A stretch of DNA of 64,000 nt, taken from contig ONDH01000010.1 in assembly GCA_900316505.1 (NCBI GenBank), forward strand, positions 1 through 64,000. Reading direction: 5' to 3'. Under the pieces are notes generated by a model that saw only the letters and a program-made list of their open reading frames with translations, was not told the origin of the DNA and did not search any database. The position numbers and the translations under genes are program-made. Shown piece by piece: positions 36,110 to 44,957 of the stretch. The stretch comes from an uncultured Prevotellaceae bacterium. GTDB lineage: Bacteria > Bacteroidota > Bacteroidia > Bacteroidales > Bacteroidaceae. Position 1 is the first letter of the stretch, and every line of letters begins with the position of its first letter.

Positions 36110-36567
36110 GCTTCTTCTTTCTTGGAACGTGCCACATAGCGGAACACGTCCATTATCTTAGTTTCCTGCACACTTGCAATACGGTAGTCCATCAGGCTTC
36201 CTTTCATGCCCTTGTCAAACTGAGCCACTGCCTCATGGAACGTGCCTGCCTGCACAAGCATGTTGTTAGCGATTTCTTTTTCCGTCTGAGTTTTCTCGTC
36301 AATGGTGATGAAGAGGCAGCGCACCTTATACCACTTGTCAGCTACATCGCTGTCGCTGGTGAATATCTCACCGAACTTCACACGCTTGATATTCGCAACG
36401 TCAAGCGTGCCACTTGTGTAGGGCTTCACCTCTTCGATGATTCTCGACTCCGCTTCAGTGAAGTTAAGTGCATCCACCAAATAAGTGAATGTCTCTGGTT
36501 TTGTCGTGCCGTCATCTTTCATCACGTCCATCTTCACCTTGCATTCATACCAACTGTTTATTTCCAT
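36106..36567 (-). CDS. DUF4494 domain protein
   Basis: 153 residues from MEINSWYECKVKMDVMKDD. An in-frame ATG 12 codons earlier (36603) is possible; anything further upstream would lie before the TAACTTTG promoter box at 36630-36637. Conserved DUF4494 stretches are YLVDALNFTEAESRIIEEV, RVKFGEIFTSDSD, WYKVRCLFITIDEKTQ and MDYRIASVQETKIMDVF. It is a soluble, probably cytoplasmic protein of unknown function, restricted to Bacteroidota as far as I know. Coupling to yggS and a Crp/Fnr regulator is the only hint of context. Confidence 0.82.
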   Translation of the reverse strand: MEINSWYECKVKMDVMKDDGTTKPETFTYLVDALNFTEAESRIIEEVKPYTSGTLDVANIKRVKFGEIFTSDSDVADKWYKVRCLFITIDEKTQTEKEIANNMLVQAGTFHEAVAQFDKGMKGSLMDYRIASVQETKIMDVFRYVARSKKEEA

Positions 36568-36629
36568 TGTCTTGCCATGTTTTTCGTTAATAATCAGAAT
36601 CATTGTATTTCCCTTTGGGAAAATCGCCA

Positions 36630-36637
36630 CAAAGTTA
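36630..36637 (-). promoter_or_regulatory. -7 promoter box TAACTTTG for DUF4494-yggS-crp
   Basis: An exact TAnnTTTG match on the minus strand that also limits where the DUF4494 start can be. Confidence 0.6.
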
Positions 36638-36705
36638 CACTTTTTCGGATGAACGACCAAAGCATTCCAAGTTTTTTCGAAGAAAAGAATGGGCAAAGAC
36701 GAAGA

Positions 36706-36737
36706 AAGCCCCTCCGCACAATGATGCAGAGGAGCTT
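36706..36737 (-). terminator. terminator after the esterase gene
   Basis: A 13-bp stem (two G-U pairs) with a 6-base loop, AAGCTCCTCTGCA/TGCGGAGGGGCTT on the minus strand, followed by TTCTT. It closes the GH43-GH43-esterase unit. Confidence 0.7.
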
Positions 36738-36773
36738 CTCATTTATTGTTGAGTAAGGGAAATGTAATCCCTA

Positions 36774-37799
36774 TTACTTCTTGGATGTGCGCACCTTGTT
36801 CAAAAAGTCCACCATCTTCTGCAAGTTAGCTTCGGAATACATGCCCATGCCATGACCACCTTCCGGCTCACGCACGATGTAACTCTCCACGCCAGCCTTT
36901 TGCAGTTGATCATAGAGGTACTGGCTCACGCAGGATGCCACCACAAAATCCTTGTCGCCATGGAAGATGTAGCCCGGCACGTCATTCTTATCAATGTAGC
37001 CAGATGCACTCAGCAACAAGAACTTGTTCTCATTACCCTCTTTGGGGGCACCGATAAGCTGCTCCTCGGGGGTGTTACCCTTGCCGCCAAACACCATTGC
37101 GTTACCACATTCCATCTGGAGCAGTTCGGTAGGACCAGACCAATCACAGAATGCGTTAACGAGGCTGGACTCCTTCGTGTAAGGACCCACGCTACCTTCA
37201 ATGTCATACTCGGCAGAACCTTGTTTTGCCACTTTGACACCATTGGAAAGCGCTGTCACCGCTGACAGGTGACCACCAGAAGAGAAACCTGATGTTGCAA
37301 TGAAAGAGGTGTCAAACTTATATTTTGCTGCATTAGCACGGATGAAACGGATGACCGCCTTGATGTCATTCACCTGAGCTGGCCATTTCCCATCGGCAAT
37401 GGAACGGTGATTCGGAGTCACCACAGCATAACCGGCCTTGAGCAGTGCTGCGCAGATGGTGTTGATATCTGCCGCCCCCTTAGAGCTGTTACTTCCCCAT
37501 GCACTTCCATAAATGTGCACCACAACAGGATACTTCGCTTTCACTTCCTTAGGCAAATAGATGTCGAGCATGTGATACACTTGTCCGTCATCGCCTGCGT
37601 AGTTGATGTCCGTGAATTTCTCTGAGAATTCTGCCTTAGCCTGTGAGCTCTGGTCTCCACCAAAACCTCCAAAGCCCCCACCTGGGAAGCCTCCACCTGG
37701 AAAACCTCCACCTGGGAAGCCTCCACCTGGTTGTGCCATCATGGCTGATGCGCTCAAAAGAGAGGCGCCAAATGCCAATGTCTTCAAATAACTTTTCAT
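36774..37799 (-). CDS. secreted alpha/beta-hydrolase (BD-FAE/acetylesterase-like)
   Basis: 341 residues. The signal peptide ends SASAMMA; then a run of GGGFP repeats (about residues 25-47) precedes the enzyme. The hydrolase has YPVVVHIYGSAWGSNSS (oxyanion region), the nucleophile in ATSGFSSGGHLSA, an aspartate in FHGDKDFVV and histidine in PEGGHGMGM. The fold and motifs match the BD-FAE / acetyl-xylan-esterase-like group that removes acetyl or feruloyl groups from hemicellulose. It is the third gene after two GH43 enzymes, so it probably acts on the same arabinoxylan-type substrate. The exact ester is not determined by sequence. Confidence 0.82.
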   Translation of the reverse strand: MKSYLKTLAFGASLLSASAMMAQPGGGFPGGGFPGGGFPGGGFGGFGGDQSSQAKAEFSEKFTDINYAGDDGQVYHMLDIYLPKEVKAKYPVVVHIYGSAWGSNSSKGAADINTICAALLKAGYAVVTPNHRSIADGKWPAQVNDIKAVIRFIRANAAKYKFDTSFIATSGFSSGGHLSAVTALSNGVKVAKQGSAEYDIEGSVGPYTKESSLVNAFCDWSGPTELLQMECGNAMVFGGKGNTPEEQLIGAPKEGNENKFLLLSASGYIDKNDVPGYIFHGDKDFVVASCVSQYLYDQLQKAGVESYIVREPEGGHGMGMYSEANLQKMVDFLNKVRTSKK

Positions 37800-37832
37800 A
37801 AGTACTCTTTTTTTATTAAATAGATTAGTAAG

Positions 37833-37863
37833 AGATGCACCCCCTAAAATCGGAGGTGCATCT
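37833..37863. terminator. intercistronic hairpin between GH43 and esterase
   Basis: A 9-bp stem AGATGCACC/GGTGCATCT with a 13-base loop and only weak T content on either side. It may be an attenuating or processing hairpin rather than a full terminator. Confidence 0.5.
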
Positions 37864-37901
37864 TTAATTTGGGTAATGTTTTTTTTTACAGCGACCTCTG
37901 A

Positions 37902-39374
37902 TTAGTGCTGACGGAAGTTCCACTTGGAGTTGTCACTCTTAAAGTCGTACTCCGCAAGAGTTGGTGTACTGTCACCTGCCGAGTAGAGCACATATTTGGT
38001 GTTGGTGCCCTCCTTGCCTGGAATCTGCTTTGGCATGATACGGAACGTGCCGTCAGTAAGCTGTTCAATGCGCCAGAGCTGCTCAGGAGCTCCTGTGAAT
38101 GAAGGAACAGTTGTCACTTCCACGTCTTCAGTAGCTGCGAGAGCACGATCAGTACCGGCAATCGTAATCTTGAAATATGGATTGCTCAAGTAACCACCTG
38201 CTTCTGGAACAGCTGTAATAGTCCACTTCTGGTGAGGACGGAACATGTAATCACCGATGCGGGCAGGAATGTTACCAGAAGGCCATGTGCTAACCACATC
38301 TTCGAGCTTCTGCTCTGCCACTGGCTGTGGAGGAGCCGCATTTGCCTGCTGACCGCCACCGAAACCTCCGAAACCACCTGCACGTGCCACGTTCATGCGA
38401 ACGAAATCAACAGCAAGTTCGAGGGCATAACCACGACGCTCAGACTCAATCTCGTAGGTGCCTTCCTTCAGTTGGTCACCACCTACAGGCCAGCCATTCT
38501 TCCAAAGGAGAGGGCGAACTGCCAATGTGGAGCGACCACCCATGTCGAAATCTGCCTCCCAGTGGAATGACATCACCTCAACACCTTCGTCGATGATGGT
38601 GCGTCCAAAGTGTCCTGCACCAGTCTTACGGTCGCCGGCAGCAATGACCATCTTACCACCACCATGATACATGTCACGACCTACGTTGTCGATGTAAGGT
38701 CCTTCTGGGCTCTTGGAACGGCCCACAACAATATTATATGTAGAGTTCACACCGTCGCAGCAGGTGCCGTGAGTACCTAACAGGTAATACCAGCCATCGT
38801 TGTAGATAAGGTCTGATGCCTCACAGTCAATCGCGATATCTTTCTCTTTATTGCCGCTCTTACGGAAGCCTGTAGCAGGATCCAGCTCGATGAGACGGAT
38901 AGTCCCGAAGTAAGTACCATAACTTACCCACAGACGGCCTGTCGTTGGGTCGAGAAGTACACCTGGGTCAATAGCATCTTGGTCTTCCATACCATCAGAG
39001 TAGCATACTTCCACAGCCTCTGACCATTTGAAATCAGGAGATTTGGGGTCAAGGGTCTTGTTCCACATCGTAAGGATGCGTCCAGCATGACCACCGCCAA
39101 GACCACCACCCGTTGCACCATAAATACAAAGGTAACGGTCACCTATCTTGATCATGTCGGGGGCTGCACCACCACCAGGACGCTCTGCACCACTATGCCA
39201 GTTCCATCCGTCGTCAGTGATGATACCACCGCCACCTGTGCCGAATGTGTACCATTTGCCATCACACTCAGCCAAAGTGGAGGGGTCGTGGATAAATGGT
39301 TGTCCTGATTGTGCCGAAGCTGTTGCTGCCACAAGCAATGTGCTGGCAGCCAATATATTGCGAAGTACTTTCAT
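37902..39374 (-). CDS. GH43 family arabinan/xylan hydrolase with Gly-rich linker and C-terminal lectin-like domain
   Basis: 490 residues. The signal peptide ends TASA-QS. The five-blade propeller of GH43 is present, with the general base aspartate in FIHDPSTLAECDGKWY, the second acid in DAIDPGVLLDPTTG, and the acid-base Glu in IDCEASDLIYNDGWYYLLG. The GTCCDGVNSTYNI stretch recalls endo-arabinanase-like subfamilies. After residue 330 a GGFGGFGGG linker leads to a beta-trefoil-like module (EQLWRIEQL, KWNFRQ). The product likely releases arabinose or arabino-oligosaccharides. It follows the larger GH43 gene by only four bases. Confidence 0.85.
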   Translation of the reverse strand: MKVLRNILAASTLLVAATASAQSGQPFIHDPSTLAECDGKWYTFGTGGGGIITDDGWNWHSGAERPGGGAAPDMIKIGDRYLCIYGATGGGLGGGHAGRILTMWNKTLDPKSPDFKWSEAVEVCYSDGMEDQDAIDPGVLLDPTTGRLWVSYGTYFGTIRLIELDPATGFRKSGNKEKDIAIDCEASDLIYNDGWYYLLGTHGTCCDGVNSTYNIVVGRSKSPEGPYIDNVGRDMYHGGGKMVIAAGDRKTGAGHFGRTIIDEGVEVMSFHWEADFDMGGRSTLAVRPLLWKNGWPVGGDQLKEGTYEIESERRGYALELAVDFVRMNVARAGGFGGFGGGQQANAAPPQPVAEQKLEDVVSTWPSGNIPARIGDYMFRPHQKWTITAVPEAGGYLSNPYFKITIAGTDRALAATEDVEVTTVPSFTGAPEQLWRIEQLTDGTFRIMPKQIPGKEGTNTKYVLYSAGDSTPTLAEYDFKSDNSKWNFRQH

Positions 39375-39378
39375 GCTC

Positions 39379-41493
39379 TTATTTGTTGTTTATGATTGTA
39401 TAGTTTGTAACAGGATTACCTTTCTCGTCGAGGAAGCGGACACAGAAGTCACTCATGCCAGGACCATTGATAATGGCACCACGCAGCACGTTGCGTCCCT
39501 TCTTCAGAGTGATGCGCTTTGACATGGCATCGTCTTTCACCATACGGCGGTCGCCAGAAAGCAAGAGAGTCTCTTCACCATTGAGCCACCACATAGATGC
39601 GGAGTTAGAGCCGACGGCCAGACGAACGTCCTTGATTTCCTCAGGGCAGTCGATGATAGTTACTGCCCAGAAAAGCACACCATAAACTTGCTCGCCATAC
39701 TTCTCAGCGAAACGGAAGAGCTTCACGTTCATGTTCTCGCTGTCAAGAGCATGCCATGTGAGTGTCTGCTTCACTGTCTTCACCTCTGGCTGAGCGGGTG
39801 CTTGCTGCATGCCACGACCAAAACCAGCAGGTGCCTGTTCCTGCTTGAACACAGCCTGCACCTTCTGTCCGTCCTTAGGAAGAATGGTCTGCTGACCTTT
39901 GAAGTACTCTCTGTTGAAGTGCTCACGCAGATAAGTGTCAGTGAAGACAGTGTTGCCACTGTTAGGTTTGTTGATTGGTTCAAGGAGCATCCAGCGATGG
40001 ATGAAACCTTCATTGTCAGGCGAGATGGCAGCAGCCGTAGATGGTGAGAAGTACTTTGGACGATTCTTAAAGAGCACGTAATCCACAGCAATTTCAGCAT
40101 CACCGTCGTTAGTGACAACAAGGTCAGTCACACCCTTCGGAACGTAGTCAAGAGCTACAGTTTGGGTAAGCCACTGTCCTCTCATGTCGCGACGGAATCT
40201 GCCCATCATGCCACCACCGGCAGGTGCGTTGGGTGTTTCAGGAGGAACGATATTGTCAAGAGAAACCTTTGCAATCACCTTTCCTGTTGCACTCTTCTCA
40301 CGAATGCTGAATGCAGTGTTTCCACTTGCCTTGACACTGATGATGACGTAGCTGTCGCTTGTGAGGCTGCTGAAGTCCACATCATTGTAGCGGAGCCAGC
40401 TGCCCTTCTTTGGCAGAGCTGCCTGATAGCTGCGGAAAGTGTTGATAGTGTCGATGAGCTGAGTGGTCACATCGCTGCTTGCCTCACTGTAACGGTCAAT
40501 TTCAATCTTCTCAGTTGCATTGTTGATACCAACACCACGCATAGTGGGCTTCACTTCCTTGATAGTACCATCAGCATTGAAGAAGAGCTTCTCGATACAT
40601 ACAGAACGGCGCTTGTCGTCACTTGGTGAGAAATCATTGTGATGATAGAAGAGATACCACTGCCCCTTATAATTGATGATGCTGTGGTGGTTAGTCCAAC
40701 AACCGTTGGCATGTTCAGCCATGATAAGTCCCTTGTATTCATATGGCCCCATTGGATTCTTACTCATGGCATAGCCAAGTACTTCTGTGTTCTCTCTCAC
40801 GTATGGATACGTCAGGTAATAGTTGCCATTGTACTCAAAAGCGAAAGGTCCCTCAGCTTGACGGTTTGGAAGACCCTCAAGGCAGTTGGCACCAATCATT
40901 TCCATCTCGCGGTTACCAAACTTGACAGTTGATTTTGGATTGTCGTCTGCAAGCTCCTTCATGTTGTCCTTGAGCTTGGCACAACGTCCATTGCCCCAGA
41001 AAATGTAAGCGTTTCCATCCGATGCAAGGAGCACACATGGGTCAATACCGTTGATGCCCTTGATGGGTTCTGGTTCTGGGATGAATGGGCCTTCAGGACT
41101 GTCTGCAATGGCTACGCCGACAGCGAAACCACCTCCTGCATTAGGAGAAGATGGGAAATAGAAATAGTACTTTCCATTCCTGTAAACGCAGTCAGGTGCC
41201 CACATTGAATAAGAGTTAGGTCTCACCCAAGGAACCTTGTTCTGTGTGACAATCATGCCATGGTCTGTCCAGTCGGTCAGATTCTCAGAAGAGAACACGT
41301 GGTAGTCTTCCATGCAGAACCAGTCCTGACGTTGTCCAACAGGAGGCTTGATGTCGTGCGACGGGTAGAGATACACCTTATTGTTAAATACGCGCGCAGT
41401 AGGGTCAGCCGAGAATTGATTACGGATGACAGGGTTTTGTGCCGACAGCGCAAGCGGCACACCCACCAGAAAAATTGCAATTAGGTGCTTCAT
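39379..41493 (-). CDS. GH43 family glycosidase with CBM6-like module
   Basis: 704 residues, first gene of the cluster. A signal peptide (MKHLIAIFLVGVPLALSA) precedes a GH43 propeller whose catalytic acids lie in QFSADPTARVFNNKVYLYP, GINGIDPCVLLA and RQAEGPFAFEYNGNYYLTY. Residues about 330-470 resemble a CBM6-type beta sandwich (WLRYNDVDFSSLTSDSYVII, VTDLVVTNDGDAEIAVDYVLF). The last part (about 500-704) has further beta-rich modules, including an APAGFGRGMQQAPAQPE linker. It should attack xylan or arabinoxylan side chains. A TATATTTG box lies 54 bases upstream. Confidence 0.86.
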   Translation of the reverse strand: MKHLIAIFLVGVPLALSAQNPVIRNQFSADPTARVFNNKVYLYPSHDIKPPVGQRQDWFCMEDYHVFSSENLTDWTDHGMIVTQNKVPWVRPNSYSMWAPDCVYRNGKYYFYFPSSPNAGGGFAVGVAIADSPEGPFIPEPEPIKGINGIDPCVLLASDGNAYIFWGNGRCAKLKDNMKELADDNPKSTVKFGNREMEMIGANCLEGLPNRQAEGPFAFEYNGNYYLTYPYVRENTEVLGYAMSKNPMGPYEYKGLIMAEHANGCWTNHHSIINYKGQWYLFYHHNDFSPSDDKRRSVCIEKLFFNADGTIKEVKPTMRGVGINNATEKIEIDRYSEASSDVTTQLIDTINTFRSYQAALPKKGSWLRYNDVDFSSLTSDSYVIISVKASGNTAFSIREKSATGKVIAKVSLDNIVPPETPNAPAGGGMMGRFRRDMRGQWLTQTVALDYVPKGVTDLVVTNDGDAEIAVDYVLFKNRPKYFSPSTAAAISPDNEGFIHRWMLLEPINKPNSGNTVFTDTYLREHFNREYFKGQQTILPKDGQKVQAVFKQEQAPAGFGRGMQQAPAQPEVKTVKQTLTWHALDSENMNVKLFRFAEKYGEQVYGVLFWAVTIIDCPEEIKDVRLAVGSNSASMWWLNGEETLLLSGDRRMVKDDAMSKRITLKKGRNVLRGAIINGPGMSDFCVRFLDEKGNPVTNYTIINNK

Positions 41494-41546
41494 TGGCTAG
41501 TAATAAAGTAATATAAATTTTTGATAAAGTGTTTGTAAAATTTTTG

Positions 41547-41554
41547 CAAATATA
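41547..41554 (-). promoter_or_regulatory. -7 promoter box TATATTTG for the GH43 cluster
   Basis: A TAnnTTTG match on the minus strand. No regulator gene and no SusC/D pair lie beside this cluster. Confidence 0.55.
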
Positions 41555-42078
41555 GGGAGAAAAATAATTCTGAACGAAAAAAAAACGCACTATTTCTGAA
41601 AAATCTTAAAAAAAGAGCGCTTTCTTATAAAAGAGAGTTGCATTTCATGTAAAATGCAACACAGGGGATACTTCTTGCAAAAACAAAGAACCGATTTTCA
41701 CTTAAATATCCGTCACTCCCACTTATCGTAAAAAATAAGTAAAGGTTCTTCTTTCTATCAGGAGAAAAAGGATAATTACAGTTTCGCAAGTTGCTCAACT
41801 TTTTCGGAGTTAGAGGAGTTATCCTGAATGAGGAATGGCATCTGTCGAGTGTCAATTGACCGATATTAAATTGCAAAATAAATTGCACATTGTACATTAT
41901 AAAATTGTAAATGCTTTAATCCCTTCCGCTCAACTTACGAACCTTTAGAGCTCGACAAAGTCAAAGTTAAGTGTGATAATTTGACCTTTAGTCGTATGAT
42001 GTCGCGACTCAGTATTGCATAAATTGACTTATCTCTGCATTCGCAGCCCCAAAATTTGTTTTTTCCCTCACTAATTCG
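41555..42078. other. 520-bp AT-rich spacer between divergent genes
   Basis: No gene longer than about 90 codons and no tRNA or riboswitch was recognised. It contains a fragment of the dispersed TTTTTCGGAGTTAGAGGAGTTA repeat (about 41796-41822) and an ATTGCACATTGTACATTATA tract near 41880. The rest is unassigned. Confidence 0.5.
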
Positions 42079-42086
42079 TACCTTTG
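42079..42086 (+). promoter_or_regulatory. -7 promoter box TACCTTTG for the DUF4105 gene
   Basis: A TAnnTTTG match 11 bases before the ATG, so the leader is very short. Confidence 0.6.
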
Positions 42087-42096
42087 CATCCGCAAA

Positions 42097-43347
42097 ATGG
42101 CAACACTCGTAAGACATATCTGTTTTTTGGCTTTTTTTATGCTGGCATGGACATCCTTGTCAGCTGAAGTGAGTGTGTCTGTTGAGGATTCCGTTACAGC
42201 AGAAATTCCGTTGGATTCTATTGAGGTCTCCATCTTGACTTGCACACCCGGCAAGGACATGTATGCCAAGTTTGGACATACGGCATTGCGCGTAAGAGAT
42301 TACACTGTTCATCGGGATGTTGTCTTCAATTATGGATGTTTTGACTACAACGCCAACAACTTCGTGTTGAAGTTTCTCCTTGGACAAACCGACTACCTTT
42401 TGGATGCTGAAGAATTTGAGTTCCTGAAATACCGTTATGGAATGTTAGGGAACGGCGTGTCAGAGCAGGTGCTTAACTTGAACAAGGAAGAGGCCAACAA
42501 GCTTCTCGCCTTGTTGCTGGAGAACTTACGTCCTGAGAATCAAGAATACCGCTACAATTGGTTATACGACAATTGCACGGAACGTGCGCGTGACGTCATT
42601 GAGAAAGCTGTGGATGGCAAAATTGAGTATGCTGGTGTTGTGGAGGAAGATGTGACGGTACGCGACATGTTGCATAAGTGTCTGGAGCAATCACCATGGG
42701 TGGCATTCGGTATAGACCTGATTTTGGGTGAAGAGATAGATAGGAAAGCAGACAAACGCATCATGATGTTCTTGCCCGATGTGTTCAAAACAGAATCTGA
42801 TGGAGCATACATTGCAAGGAGCAATGGCGAGCGGGTGAAGTACATCGCAGGAAGAAGCGTCGTGTTGGAAGACACGAACGGCCCCGACGAAGCATATATG
42901 TTAGGAACTCCTTTGTTCCTGTTCTCGCTGTTGTTGCTGTGTGCAGTAGGTCTTTCCCTGCAAGAATTCAAAAAGAAGCGGAACACCGTTTGGTTGGATG
43001 TGACGATGCACATCTTTCAGGGAATTGCAGGATTGGTGGTTGCATTCCTGTTCTTTTTCTCTATACACCCTGCAGTGGACAGCAACTGGCTGGTGATTCT
43101 TTTCAACCCTCTCCCACTCTTCTATGCAGGATGGCTGCTCTATTGTCACAAGAAAGGGACAAAGAACCTGCTCTCTTATGTCAATCTGGCAGTGACAGCA
43201 GGCTTTCTTATTGTCATGTGCTTATGCCCACAGTCTTTCAACATCGCCATGTGGCTGGTGGTACTTAGTTTGTTGGTGAGAGCGATGGTGCAGGCACATT
43301 TTGCCTATCACGGATGTAAACAAAGCAATCGGTTCGCACAACGATGA
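42097..43347 (+). CDS. DUF4105 domain membrane protein
   Basis: 416 residues. A signal or membrane segment (residues 8-24) precedes the DUF4105 domain with SILTCTPGKDMYAKFGHTALRV, VFNYGCFDYNANNFVLKF and NWLYDNCTERARDVI. The FGHT histidine and the DNCT cysteine are conserved and look like a cysteine/histidine catalytic pair of an NlpC/P60-related fold. Four membrane helices follow (about 270-405). The protein is presumably in the inner membrane with the domain outside. Its end overlaps the next gene by four bases (ATGA). The reaction is not known to me. Confidence 0.83.
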   Translation: MATLVRHICFLAFFMLAWTSLSAEVSVSVEDSVTAEIPLDSIEVSILTCTPGKDMYAKFGHTALRVRDYTVHRDVVFNYGCFDYNANNFVLKFLLGQTDYLLDAEEFEFLKYRYGMLGNGVSEQVLNLNKEEANKLLALLLENLRPENQEYRYNWLYDNCTERARDVIEKAVDGKIEYAGVVEEDVTVRDMLHKCLEQSPWVAFGIDLILGEEIDRKADKRIMMFLPDVFKTESDGAYIARSNGERVKYIAGRSVVLEDTNGPDEAYMLGTPLFLFSLLLLCAVGLSLQEFKKKRNTVWLDVTMHIFQGIAGLVVAFLFFFSIHPAVDSNWLVILFNPLPLFYAGWLLYCHKKGTKNLLSYVNLAVTAGFLIVMCLCPQSFNIAMWLVVLSLLVRAMVQAHFAYHGCKQSNRFAQR

Positions 43348-44906
43348 AGAAACAGATACTTACCACCTTCTTTGCCTCCATTGCAGTGGCAGGCACGATG
43401 GCACAGACAAGCTCTGTGCCTCGATTGGTTGTAGGCATCACCATCGACCAGCTGCGTTCCGACTATCTCACTGCCTTCATGCCACTCTATGGTGAAGACG
43501 GTTTCAAGCTGCTGCTGGAGAAGGGGCAGGTTTATTCCAACGTACAGTACCAGCACTCCCCCATTGACCGTGCTTCTGCCATCGCATCGATTGTGACAGG
43601 CACCGTTCCCTACAATCATGGAATCATCGCTGAGGAATGGATGAGCCGCACAGAGCTGCACACCAACTTCTGTGTCGAAGACCGCACTTATCAAGGTGTG
43701 GGCACCTCAGAGGGTTCTTCTCCCAAAAACTTGTTGGTCAGTACCATCGGCGATGAATTAAAGGCAGCGACAAAGGGGAAGGCACTCGTATATAGCGTGG
43801 CACCCTACCGTGAAGCAGCCGTGCTCGCAGCAGGACATGCAGCCGATTGGGCCATGTGGATAGACAACCAGAACGGCAAGTGGGTGGGAACATCTTATTA
43901 TGGAGACGCCCCTTCGTGGTTCCGCTATCTCGACACGGGTTCCATGGCGGACAAGATATCATCGTTGACTTGGAAACCCACCAATGATGCTGTAGGAGCC
44001 TACAACTACCACCTGCTGACTGTCCAGAAGCCATTCTCCCATCGCTTCACGGGCGACAGCCGCTTCAGAGTGTTCAAGACCTCTGGATTGGTGAACGAAG
44101 AGGTGACCAAAGCCGCAAGGCAATGCATGGAAAGCGGCAATGTGGGCATGGACGAGGTGACTGACTACCTTTCTGTATGCTACTATGCTGGCGACTTCCA
44201 CAATGACAGCCATATAACTACCACTACAGAGTTACAGGACACCTACATCCGTCTGGATGCAGAATTGGCAACCCTGCTGAAAAAAATAGACCAGTTGGTG
44301 GGGCTGGACAGAGTGTTGGTCTATCTCACCTCAACAGGCTATGACGAGGTGGAGAACACAGAAGACCTGTCCGAGTACCGCATTCCAACAGGCGAGTTCA
44401 ACATCAACCGTTGTGCCACCCTGCTGAACATGTACCTGTGTGCCATGTACGGCAATGGGCAATACGTGGAGAGTTACTTCGGCAATCAGTTCTATCTGAA
44501 TCATAAGCTTCTGGAGCAGAAACAGTTGAAACTGGCTGAAGTGCTGGAACACTGTGAGGACTTCCTTTTCCAGTTCAGCGGTGTCCGCGATGTGTTCACA
44601 TCCCACCGCATCACACAAGGTGCTTGGACACCAGGCATCAGCACCATTCGCAATGGGTTCAATCCCAAATGCTCTGGCGACATTATCATACAAGTATCAC
44701 ACGGTTGGAACCTTGTGAATGAAGACCGAGGAACAAAGAAAATGCAGCGTGACTCCTTCTTCGAGTTCCCACTGATTTTCTTTGGATACACCATCAAGGC
44801 AGAAAAGGTGGCAACACCTGTCACCGTGGATTGCATTGCACCAACAGTGGCGCATCACATCCGCATCAGGGCACCGAATGCCTGCTCAACACCCCCACTC
44901 TTTTGA
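43344..44906 (+). CDS. alkaline-phosphatase-superfamily protein (possibly inactive)
   Basis: 520 residues with signal peptide ending GTMA-QT. The N-terminal metal motif VVGITIDQLRSDYL and a nucleophile-region SPIDRASAIASIVTGTVPYNHG place it in the type I phosphodiesterase / PafA-like group. The downstream metal ligands are degenerate: where the family has a Ser-Asp-His-Gly turn, this protein reads YLTSTGYDEVEN, and the last ligand region reads FFEFPLIFFG without histidine. The C-terminal CIAPTVAHHIRIRAPNAC element is retained. It may be a non-catalytic binding protein of the envelope. It is co-translated with DUF4105 and lies just upstream of secA. Confidence 0.75.
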   Translation: MKKQILTTFFASIAVAGTMAQTSSVPRLVVGITIDQLRSDYLTAFMPLYGEDGFKLLLEKGQVYSNVQYQHSPIDRASAIASIVTGTVPYNHGIIAEEWMSRTELHTNFCVEDRTYQGVGTSEGSSPKNLLVSTIGDELKAATKGKALVYSVAPYREAAVLAAGHAADWAMWIDNQNGKWVGTSYYGDAPSWFRYLDTGSMADKISSLTWKPTNDAVGAYNYHLLTVQKPFSHRFTGDSRFRVFKTSGLVNEEVTKAARQCMESGNVGMDEVTDYLSVCYYAGDFHNDSHITTTTELQDTYIRLDAELATLLKKIDQLVGLDRVLVYLTSTGYDEVENTEDLSEYRIPTGEFNINRCATLLNMYLCAMYGNGQYVESYFGNQFYLNHKLLEQKQLKLAEVLEHCEDFLFQFSGVRDVFTSHRITQGAWTPGISTIRNGFNPKCSGDIIIQVSHGWNLVNEDRGTKKMQRDSFFEFPLIFFGYTIKAEKVATPVTVDCIAPTVAHHIRIRAPNACSTPPLF

Positions 44907-44957
44907 GAACAATTGAAAAATTAATTACTCAACTTTCGAAAATAAAAAAACAATAAT

